In this document: piece by piece, positions 6,730 to 11,963 of the stretch
Layout: the number at the start of each line of letters is the position of its first letter
How positions within the stretch are numbered: the stretch's first letter is position 1
NCBI GenBank assembly: GCA_002395405.1
Contig: DGWX01000034.1
Coordinates: 1-38,000 of the forward strand
Source: Christensenella sp. UBA4247
GTDB taxonomy: Bacteria; Bacillota; Clostridia; Christensenellales; CAG-1252
Direction of reading: 5' to 3'
Length of the DNA stretch: 38,000 nt
Notes under the pieces: generated by a model
Databases searched by the model: none
The model's input: the letters and a program-made list of their open reading frames with translations, nothing else
What the model was told of the DNA's origin: nothing
Program-made: the position numbers and the translations under genes

Positions 6730-7731
6730 TTATATCAACTTCCACATTTTATATGAATGGTGACGCATATCTATGTAGCAATATGCAGTCAAAAAGCCTT
6801 CTTCGTCCTCAATGATCTCCTTTATAAAAATGTATGCTCGCCCCAAATAGTAAGGGTAATTGTCGATTATTTTTTTCGGTAGTGATCCAACCCGCAAAAT
6901 TCCGTATTTGTCATAAATTTGCCATTTTTCTTTATCCTCGGTCGTAGAAACATTATTGCAAGTTAACATTGTTCCTACGTACCCTTCCGGATCATTATAA
7001 ATCAAGCGTAAATTATCTTGGCATTCCTCACCGGAGGCACCAATCAGTTTGAAAACCTCGTGTTCCGGTGAAGCAAGCATACGTTCGTATTTTTCTTTGT
7101 CCGGCTTAATGTTCTCTGCACACAATTTGCATTCCTTGAAACCTTCTTCAATTGCACGTTTTTTATCGACAAAGAGCCATCCCTTATCCAAAACAGTTTT
7201 TTGTTGCTCCGGTTTCCAATGGATAAAACATCCCATATAGTAGTGATAAATCGTGCCATCGGGAACGAGCAAACAACTTTCCCCATCACTTACATACTGA
7301 CCATCGTCATAAAAATGGACCTCACCATCGTCGTATTGAACTTTAATTTTATCGGAAAGATGGGATTTTTCGTATATGAGTTGTTTTTCAAGATTCTCTA
7401 TGATGGGTCTATCCTTTTTTGATTCTATTGACCATCGGAAAAACACTATTGATGCAAGCAGCAATAAAAAGGAAAGAACAAATAAAATGGCCTTTCCTGC
7501 GGGGTGCATAGTGTGAATCTGCCCGCTTGAGCCAATGCTTGAAAATGCAAAAACAAACATCCAAAAATCAACAGCTATAATTATGGCAGCAATGGTCGTC
7601 TGGAGAGCTTCGCTTTTTTTGAAAAAAGCACGTTTGATTTTGTTTTTTTGATCAAGTTGTTTTAATTTTTCATTTAGCTCATCTATTTGGGGGGTTACAT
7701 ATTTAACCTGTTCTTTGTATTGAAAAGCCAT
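6730..7731 (-). CDS. Membrane protein with Ada-like zinc motif, 333 aa
   Basis: A cytoplasmic helix (1-45) precedes two membrane segments (about 47-67 and 80-102). A long soluble region follows. In it, IYHYYMGCF, then KRAIEEGFKECKLCAEN, repeats the YHxxxC ... A-x-x-x-G-x-x-x-C-x-x-C layout of the small Ada-like metal-binding domains found at the ends of nucleases and defence proteins, so residues near 160-205 probably bind zinc. The last 120 residues look like beta strands of no known family. The ATG at 7731 is preferred over 7737 because AAGGA lies 7 bases upstream of it. It has its own promoter (7761-7789). Role unknown; membrane-linked sensing or defence is a guess from context. Confidence 0.65.
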   Translation of the reverse strand: MAFQYKEQVKYVTPQIDELNEKLKQLDQKNKIKRAFFKKSEALQTTIAAIIIAVDFWMFVFAFSSIGSSGQIHTMHPAGKAILFVLSFLLLLASIVFFRWSIESKKDRPIIENLEKQLIYEKSHLSDKIKVQYDDGEVHFYDDGQYVSDGESCLLVPDGTIYHYYMGCFIHWKPEQQKTVLDKGWLFVDKKRAIEEGFKECKLCAENIKPDKEKYERMLASPEHEVFKLIGASGEECQDNLRLIYNDPEGYVGTMLTCNNVSTTEDKEKWQIYDKYGILRVGSLPKKIIDNYPYYLGRAYIFIKEIIEDEEGFLTAYCYIDMRHHSYKMWKLI

Positions 7732-7760
7732 AATCATTTCCTTCTTTTGTTTCTATACAA

Positions 7761-7789
7761 ATGCTATCATAAATCGAAAAGAAAATCAA
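7761..7789 (-). promoter_or_regulatory. Promoter of the membrane protein gene
   Basis: On the minus strand TTGATT (7784-7789), 17 bases, TAGCAT (7761-7766). It starts transcription about 25 bases before the coding region. Confidence 0.65.
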
Positions 7790-7810
7790 TATTGGGGTTT
7801 TAAAAATCCG

Positions 7811-7870
7811 ATTTAATATTACATAGTAATATTAAGATGTGGAGCAACTACGGTGTATAGCGGTTCACCA
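7811..7870 (+). repeat. Cassette-end module B
   Basis: The same layout as module A but diverged. Arms TAATATTAC and GTAATATTA surround ATA (7814-7834), with one extra complementary base pair outside. GTGGA (7839-7843) can pair with TTCAC (7864-7868), a compensatory C-G to A-T change relative to modules A and C. It ends in GGTTCACCA (7862-7870). The spacing from inverted repeat to end is 27 bases against 28 in A and C. Confidence 0.6.
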
Positions 7871-8042
7871 AGAGCGAAGACGGTTTGTGTGATAAGCACA
7901 AGCCGTTTTTTATTTACGCTTGTCTGAAAGGGATTCGAATAGGGAGCCGCGAGGGACGAGCGCTTTGCAAAGCAAAGTGAAAAGGCTAAAATGCCTTTTC
8001 AGCGGGTAGGCGGAACAGACGGGGAATCGGAAGGGGTCACCA
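7862..8042 (+). repeat. Single copy of the 174-base unit
   Basis: It runs from GGTTCACCA to GGTCACCA and matches the 5346-5874 units, including a terminator (7880-7911, loop changed to TGATAAG and a compensated stem) and the GAAAAGGC/GCCTTTTC hairpin. Its T-arm-like end is degenerate. It separates cassettes II and III. Confidence 0.8.
7880..7911 (+). terminator. Intrinsic terminator in the repeat unit
   Basis: ACGGTTTGTG pairs with CACAAGCCGT around TGATAAG, followed by six T residues. Compared with the copies at 5363-5741 the wobble position has moved, so pairing is kept although both arms differ. Confidence 0.8.
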
Positions 8043-8046
8043 TTCG

Positions 8047-8086
8047 GGATTTTGACGCGCCCATAAAGCGAGTCAAAATCCTTTTC
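8047..8086 (+). terminator. Terminator at the left end of cassette III
   Basis: GGATTTTGAC (8047-8056) and GTCAAAATCC (8072-8081) pair perfectly, with an inner CGC/GCG pairing in the loop and TTTTCTT behind. It begins 4 bases after CACCA. Confidence 0.8.
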
Positions 8087-8125
8087 TTATATTCTCCCGA
8101 TATTTTCGAAATTTTTTATGTAAAA

Positions 8126-8362
8126 TTACGGTTCCTTATATTCTTTGACTACCATAAGATCCGATTCGGCAACCTCGCATTCTTTGTCTGTTGTGTACCA
8201 GGCACCATCCTCGTCTTGCTTGAATTCCCCGTCAAAAACGACAAGCCATTTCCCGTTTATTTTTCGAGGGTCAAGGATAGTCCCGATCATTCCTTTGTGA
8301 ACACCCTCTTTCGCATACGTTTCTTTTTCTACAATTACTTTTACATCATCGTATTCTTTCAT
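8126..8362 (-). CDS. Probable immunity protein, copy 1 (78 aa)
   Basis: A small acidic protein of mixed strands (KVIVEKE, GMIGTILD, WLVVFDGEF, WYTTDKEC, LMVVKEY). It resembles the short SH3-like immunity or DUF4926-type proteins that accompany polymorphic toxins. It differs from the second copy (8686-8922) at 10 of 78 positions, mostly in the middle and C-terminal part. A broken toxin C-terminus lies 9 bases upstream (8372-8518), just as the intact toxin lies directly upstream of copy 2. I infer a cytoplasmic protein that binds and blocks the toxin. The immunity role rests on gene order and duplication, not on a recognised active site. Confidence 0.65.
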   Translation of the reverse strand: MKEYDDVKVIVEKETYAKEGVHKGMIGTILDPRKINGKWLVVFDGEFKQDEDGAWYTTDKECEVAESDLMVVKEYKEP

Positions 8363-8371
8363 TTGCGTGCC

Positions 8372-8518
8372 TCACTTGTTGCTTAAATCGGTTGCCGGCG
8401 TGGTTAAAACGATTTTTCCGTTTGGATATATCATCCACCCCGTATGGAAGGTCAAAGTGGTTCCTTGCCCCGTTCTTCCCGGAAGTTCTACTCTTATTGT
8501 TATTCTTTGTCCGTGCTC
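8372..8518 (-). pseudogene. Orphan C-terminal fragment of the toxin gene
   Basis: Read on the minus strand these bases encode HGQRITIRVELPGRT, later HTGWMIYPNGKIVLTTPATD, then a stop. This corresponds to residues 153-199 of the intact toxin (8929-9528) with a few substitutions. There is no start and the upstream part is missing: the reading frame is cut at about 8519, where a piece of another gene begins. It is followed by an intact immunity gene, the usual form of an orphan toxin-immunity module left by recombination. Confidence 0.8.
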
Positions 8519-8529
8519 CGTCAAGCCGC

Positions 8530-8624
8530 CTACTCGACTTAATGCAACTCACAAGCAACCCAACGTTGTTACAAGAGATTTTAAAGGACGGGATAAAAAT
8601 ATGTGGATAACGTGAAAGACGATA
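8530..8624 (+). pseudogene. Fragment of the nucleotidyltransferase (antitoxin) gene end
   Basis: This stretch matches 10238-10332 at all but 3 of 95 bases. It encodes LLDLMQLTSNPTLLQEILKD and the rest of the antitoxin C-terminus, plus the first bases of the hepT gene. It lies on the opposite strand to the toxin remains. It shows that the MNT-HepT cassette, or a relative, once stood here, or that DNA was copied between cassettes. Confidence 0.85.
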
Positions 8625-8685
8625 CAATAAACGCCTCTATTCTCTTTCTATTGCACTTGCCATTGGCGTGTATAATATGCAAAAA

Positions 8686-8922
8686 TCACGGTTCCTTATA
8701 TTCTTTGACTACTATGAGATCCGATTCGGCGATTTCGCATTCGATGTCCGTGGTGTACCAAGTGCCATCCTCGTCTTGCTTGAATTCACCGTCAAAAACA
8801 ACGAGCCAATCGCCTTCGATTCGTCGCGGGTCAAGAATGGTTCCGATCATTCCTTTGTGGATGCCGACTTTGGCATATCTTTCTTTTTCTACAATTACTT
8901 TTACATCATCGTATTCTTTCAT
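8686..8922 (-). CDS. Probable immunity protein, copy 2 (78 aa)
   Basis: The same small protein as 8126-8362, identical at about 68 of 78 residues. Differences include R15/T, V19/E, E36/N, D38/K and I60/K, so charge changes are concentrated on what may be the toxin-binding face. The stop of the toxin gene lies only 7 bases upstream, so toxin and immunity are co-transcribed leftward and probably translationally coupled. As the copy next to the intact toxin it is the likely cognate inhibitor. I see no enzyme motif. Family identification is tentative; the paired arrangement is clear. Confidence 0.7.
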   Translation of the reverse strand: MKEYDDVKVIVEKERYAKVGIHKGMIGTILDPRRIEGDWLVVFDGEFKQDEDGTWYTTDIECEIAESDLIVVKEYKEP

Positions 8923-8928
8923 ATTTCC

Positions 8929-9528
8929 TCATTTTTTACTCAATTCGGTTGCCGGTGTAGTTAAGACGATTTTCCCGCCAGGGTATATCATCCACCCCGT
9001 ACAAAAGGAAAGCGGTTTTCCCTGAGCCGTTCTTCCCGGCAGTTCTACTCTTATTGTTATTCTTTGTCCGTGCTTGTCAAGCATTCCGAGTTTAAAATCG
9101 CCGCCGACATATTTTTTCAAAGCGACATCCTCGATCGTTTTGCGGATGTATTCCGAGTCCATTATATCATATCCATTAGAATTAAAGAATTTTTTCTTTG
9201 CTTCTTTTACAAAAGCATAATCTCTGATTTTTTGAATATAACAAACGGCTTGAGCCGTTCGTCCTGCGATCGGTTTATCAATGATGGTTTTATAGCAATG
9301 GCAATTTGGATGAAGCGGTTGTTCCGGCATATTATCAAGCGGGAAGTAGCAGCCGTTTAAGTTCAGACACTTTGCACAATGTCGCGTCGTTTCTCCAAGC
9401 AAAACATTTTCTTGTTTTTCTGCATTTGTATTTGCTTCTTTCGTTCCTTCGTGGATCCATTTGATCCAAATATGCGAAGCCACTTCACCTTTATCGTTTA
9501 CATAGATAAGATTTTCAAAAACGCCCAT
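8929..9528 (-). CDS. Toxin-like protein: Mu F-type Cys/His region plus C-terminal toxin domain, 199 aa
   Basis: Residues 45-80 contain RHCAKCLNLNGC and PLHPNCHC, the Cys/His cluster of phage Mu F / SPP1 gp7-like head morphogenesis proteins. Residues 120-199 (LGMLDKHGQRITIRVELPG, TGWMIYPGGKIVLTTP) resemble the DUF6883-type toxin domain found at the end of polymorphic toxins. The gene is only 199 aa, with no signal peptide or secretion domain, so it is a stand-alone form. AGGAGGGG directly precedes the ATG. The immunity gene follows at once, and a second copy of its C-terminus survives at 8372-8518. Catalytic residues are not known to me; the toxin call rests on domain resemblance and immunity duplication. 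Confidence 0.6.
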   Translation of the reverse strand: MGVFENLIYVNDKGEVASHIWIKWIHEGTKEANTNAEKQENVLLGETTRHCAKCLNLNGCYFPLDNMPEQPLHPNCHCYKTIIDKPIAGRTAQAVCYIQKIRDYAFVKEAKKKFFNSNGYDIMDSEYIRKTIEDVALKKYVGGDFKLGMLDKHGQRITIRVELPGRTAQGKPLSFCTGWMIYPGGKIVLTTPATELSKK

Positions 9529-9606
9529 TTCCCCTCCTAATAAAAAAGGACAAAAACTGCCCTTGTTTTTATTCTATCACGAGGGCATAGGTGAAAAGCA
9601 AATTTC

Positions 9607-9699
9607 GTGAAATAACATATTATCTTGACTGTTTTTTGAAAGTAATATTACTTTGTAATATTAAAGTGTGGCTCTATTAGACTTACGAGGCGGTCACCA
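9607..9699 (+). repeat. Cassette-end module C
   Basis: Close copy of module A: TTGACT (9625-9630), inverted repeat TAATATTAC/GTAATATTA around TTT (9643-9663), GTGGC (9668-9672) able to pair with GTCAC (9693-9697), and the end GGTCACCA (9692-9699). It lies upstream of the toxin gene, at the right boundary of cassette III, and is followed directly by the cassette IV terminator. The 9529-9850 gap holds this module, that terminator and the antitoxin promoter. Confidence 0.65.
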
Positions 9700-9703
9700 C
9701 TTG

Positions 9704-9739
9704 GGACTCAACTGAACCATTCGGTTGAGTCCTCTTTTT
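9704..9739 (+). terminator. Terminator at the left end of cassette IV
   Basis: GGACTCAAC (9704-9712) and GTTGAGTCC (9724-9732) pair perfectly, with an inner GAA/TTC pair and a T-rich tail. It begins 4 bases after CACCA, as in the other cassettes. Confidence 0.85.
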
Positions 9740-9754
9740 ATAAAAATGCGCAAT

Positions 9755-9832
9755 ATTGGCACAATGCTGCCGAAAATAAATGTGACAAATTGGCACAATG
9801 GCGTTGATTTTTGATGTGCAATCCGGTATAAT
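9755..9832 (+). promoter_or_regulatory. Antitoxin promoter with paired operator-like repeats
   Basis: TTGATT (9804-9809), 17 bases, perfect TATAAT (9827-9832), 18 bases before the start codon. Upstream, ATTGGCACAATG occurs twice (9755-9766 and 9789-9800), 34 bases apart; its core ATTG-GCA-CAAT is palindromic. Because the product starts with an XRE-type DNA-binding domain, these are good candidates for its own operators. Confidence 0.65.
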
Positions 9833-9850
9833 ATGATCGGAGGTGAGGAA

Positions 9851-10318
9851 ATGCTTAAAACGCTCCGCCTAGAAAAACACTTGACGCAAGAGCAAGCCGC
9901 GGATATCCTCGGGATCAGCAGGCGATCTCTCGTTCGCTATGAACAGAACGAAGCCGCGTTGCCGGAAAAGAAGTTACGGTATTTTTGCGAGCTGTTGAAC
10001 GAATACGGTTTGATCGATGAGGCGCATGGCGTCCTTTCTTTGGAGCAGATCAAACGGATCTGCGCCGACGTTTTTGCAGGATACGATGTCGAGTATTGTT
10101 ATTTATTCGGTTCATATGCAAAAGAAAAAGCAAAGGAAAAAAGCGACGTGGATCTATTGATATCGACGGCTGAAAAAGGCTTACGTTTTTATGAGCTCGC
10201 AGAACTTTTAAGAGAGAACTTGAAAAAGAAAGTTGATCTACTCGACTTAATGCAACTCACAAACAACCCAACGTTGTTACAAGAGATTTTGAAGGACGGG
10301 ATAAAAATATATGGATAA
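9851..10318 (+). CDS. mntA: XRE-nucleotidyltransferase (MNT) fusion, antitoxin of a MNT-HepT pair
   Basis: Residues 2-56 are an XRE helix-turn-helix (LTQEQAADILGISRRSLVRYE). Residues 75-155 are a minimal nucleotidyltransferase: G87-S88, ten residues, then D99 and D101 match the GSx10DxD pattern of MntA. In type VII systems MntA adds AMP to a tyrosine of the HEPN toxin HepT and silences it. The HTH fusion adds likely autoregulation. The start at 9851 follows GGAGGTGAGGAA directly; the upstream ATG at 9833 would lie within the ribosome site. The end overlaps the hepT start by 8 bases (ATGGATAA). The gene is intact, whereas its toxin is broken. Its 3' end is duplicated at 8530-8624. Confidence 0.85.
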   Translation: MLKTLRLEKHLTQEQAADILGISRRSLVRYEQNEAALPEKKLRYFCELLNEYGLIDEAHGVLSLEQIKRICADVFAGYDVEYCYLFGSYAKEKAKEKSDVDLLISTAEKGLRFYELAELLRENLKKKVDLLDLMQLTNNPTLLQEILKDGIKIYG

Positions 10319-10643
10319 CGTGAAAGACGATAAATATTATTTGAAGAAGATTATAGCAGACTTGGAATTTATGATCGATCATACCCAAGGGAAAACGCAA
10401 GAGGATATCTAAGTCAACCCTCTGCTTATTGACTCCATCCATTTCAGGTTGATCCAAATATCCGAGAATACCGACAGGCTCTCAAAAGAATTCAAAGAAA
10501 AGTATAACAGGCTCCCCTGGCGGGCGATAAAGGGAATGCGCAATATGATCGTTCACGATTACGGAACGGTAGATTTGACGATCGTTTGCGATACCGTTTT
10601 TAACTCGATCCCGGAATTGTATAAGGAATTGAAAGATCTATGA
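10311..10643 (+). pseudogene. hepT: HepT-type HEPN toxin interrupted by a stop codon
   Basis: One reading frame of 110 codons gives a complete HepT-like protein: MDNVKDDKYYLKKIIADLE at the start, FRLIQISEN in the middle, and RNMIVHDYG with R77, H82 and Y84, the Rx4HxY active site and AMP-accepting tyrosine. Codon 34 is TAA (10410-10412), between EDI and VNPLL, with the frame unchanged on both sides, so a single base change (for example from CAA) suffices. The toxin is therefore probably dead unless read through or restarted; a TTG at 10449 could start only the C-terminal part. It overlaps the antitoxin gene by 8 bases. Confidence 0.85.
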
Positions 10644-10724
10644 TAGGCTATCTTGAATTTGAAAAGGAGTAAATCCGTTTTGGATAGAGTTATTAAGAAA
10701 AAGATTCAAATACGGTGTAAAATA

Positions 10725-10820
10725 GTTCACCAAGAGCGAAGACGGTTTGTGTGATAAGCACAAGCCGTTTTTATTTATGTCTGTTTGAAAGGGATTCGAA
10801 TAGGGAGCCGCGAGGGGCGA
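10725..10820 (+). repeat. Partial copy of the 174-base unit at the island's right edge
   Basis: It begins GTTCACCA (10725-10732), with TACGGTGTA upstream as in module B, and contains the terminator (10742-10772) and the TTGAAAGGGATTCGAATAG segment. It then passes into unrelated, G+C-richer DNA after GCCGCGAGG. The inverted repeat of modules A-C is missing. It marks the junction between island and core and is the only repeat material in the 10644-10970 gap besides the next promoter. Confidence 0.75.
10742..10772 (+). terminator. Intrinsic terminator after the MNT-HepT cassette
   Basis: ACGGTTTGTG/CACAAGCCGT stem with TGATAAG loop and five T residues; the same hairpin as at 7880-7911. Confidence 0.8.
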
Positions 10821-10890
10821 TAGAATCGGCGGTTGACGTTGAATGTTCGTTTGATGCGAGCGCAAAGCCGCGCTTCCGCCGCGGGCGGCA

Positions 10891-10920
10891 TTGACAGCAG
10901 GACCTCGCGTTTGCTATGAT
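10891..10920 (+). promoter_or_regulatory. Rubrerythrin promoter
   Basis: Perfect TTGACA (10891-10896), 18 bases, TATGAT (10915-10920). The start is expected near 10927, about 44 bases before the coding region. Confidence 0.75.
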
Positions 10921-10970
10921 AAAAGCGCGCGTACGGCGCGCAAAAATAAAGATACGGGAGAGAAGGAAAA

Positions 10971-11525
10971 ATGGGAAACGAAAATAAAAAGAATCCATAC
11001 GCGGGAACGCAAACGGAGAAAAACCTCCAAGCGGCGTTTGCGGGAGAATCGCAGGCGCGCAATAAATACACGTATTTCGCTTCTGTTGCGAAAAAAGAAG
11101 GGTACGAGCAGATCGCGTCTCTCTTTTTGAAGACGGCGGATAACGAAAAGGAACACGCGAAAATGTGGATCAAAGAGCTGAAAGGGATCGGAGATACTGT
11201 CGAGAACTTAAAAGCCGCCGCGGACGGAGAAAATTTCGAATGGACGGATATGTACGAATCCTTTGCGCTTACCGCCGAGAAAGAAGGATTTTCCGACCTT
11301 GCGAAAAAGTTCCGCCTCGTTGCGGCGATCGAAAAGCATCACGAGGAGCGCTATCGCGCCTTGCTCAAGAATATCGAAACGGCGTCCGTGTTTGAAAAAA
11401 GCAGCGTAAAAGTATGGGAATGCCGCAACTGCGGGCATATTGTAATCGGGGAAAAAGCGCCCGACGTTTGCCCCACTTGCGCCCATCCGCAATCTTATTT
11501 CGAGATCAACGCGGAGAACTATTGA
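10971..11525 (+). CDS. rbr: Rubrerythrin, 184 aa
   Basis: The N-terminal 135 residues form a ferritin-like four-helix bundle with the di-iron ligands in AGESQARNKY, NEKEHAKMW, FALTAEKEG and AIEKHHEERY. The C-terminal 35 residues are a rubredoxin-like domain with CRNCGH and CPTCAHP binding one iron. Rubrerythrin is a cytoplasmic peroxidase that reduces hydrogen peroxide with electrons from rubredoxin or NADH enzymes, typical of anaerobes. Length is normal. A GAAGG site lies just before ATG and a strong promoter upstream. It is a single-gene unit; the next gene is convergent, with only 13 bases between stops and no clear terminator. Confidence 0.95.
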   Translation: MGNENKKNPYAGTQTEKNLQAAFAGESQARNKYTYFASVAKKEGYEQIASLFLKTADNEKEHAKMWIKELKGIGDTVENLKAAADGENFEWTDMYESFALTAEKEGFSDLAKKFRLVAAIEKHHEERYRALLKNIETASVFEKSSVKVWECRNCGHIVIGEKAPDVCPTCAHPQSYFEINAENY

Positions 11526-11538
11526 TCAAGACTTTCTT

Positions 11539-11961
11539 TCAGTTAAAATGGATTTTATTGATGCGGAGCGCGTCGTCCGGTTTGCGGTTGACCGCTCCTT
11601 TTATATGGAAAAGGAAGATCTCGGCGGTTAAAGAAACGTTCGCGCGGAACAAATGCCCGCCCACGACCTTGCCGCCGCCGCCCGCGCAGGTAACGTGCAG
11701 GTGGACGTAAGGCGCTCCGTCTTTTGTCGTAACGTTTCCGGAAAGCGAGGTGATCTCGTGATTGCCGAGAAAGCGCGAGCGCACGTAATCTTTCTTTTCG
11801 AGGTCGAACACGCCGATCTCGAAGTCGTCCGTCGCGCCGATGCCCGATAGAGAGGCAAGGGAGATTTTTTTCTCCGCGGCAACGGAGAGGAGCGCGCTCG
11901 CGATCTCGTCGCCTTGATCCAGCCGAATGACAATGCAGTTTTCGAATTCTTTCGATTCCAT
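11539..11961 (-). CDS. PPC (DUF296) domain protein, 140 aa
   Basis: The whole length is one PPC/PCC domain: RLDQGDEIASALLSVAAEKKI, SGIGATDDFEIGVFD, LHVTCAGGGGKVVGGHLFRA and a strand-rich end. Such proteins form trimers. Bacterial members are often described as DNA-binding through a family link to plant AT-hook proteins, but here no AT-hook is present and the molecular role is unknown. The HxHxxx(G)n-GHL region can bind a metal in related structures. The gene follows the esterase gene with two bases between stop and ATG and an AGGCGGG site inside the end of that gene, so the two are co-expressed. Confidence 0.85.
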   Translation of the reverse strand: MESKEFENCIVIRLDQGDEIASALLSVAAEKKISLASLSGIGATDDFEIGVFDLEKKDYVRSRFLGNHEITSLSGNVTTKDGAPYVHLHVTCAGGGGKVVGGHLFRANVSLTAEIFLFHIKGAVNRKPDDALRINKIHFN

Positions 11962-11963
11962 TT

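Noticed and set aside
5346..8042. CRISPR array or classical integron attC sites in the repeat region
   Set aside because: Unit length (about 174 bases), tandem identity without unique spacers, and absence of GTTRRRY core sites, cas genes or IntI exclude both.
10449..10643. Separate 64-aa gene for the HepT C-terminus
   Set aside because: It starts with TTG without a ribosome site and is in the same frame as the upstream part of hepT, so it is better explained as the rest of an interrupted gene.
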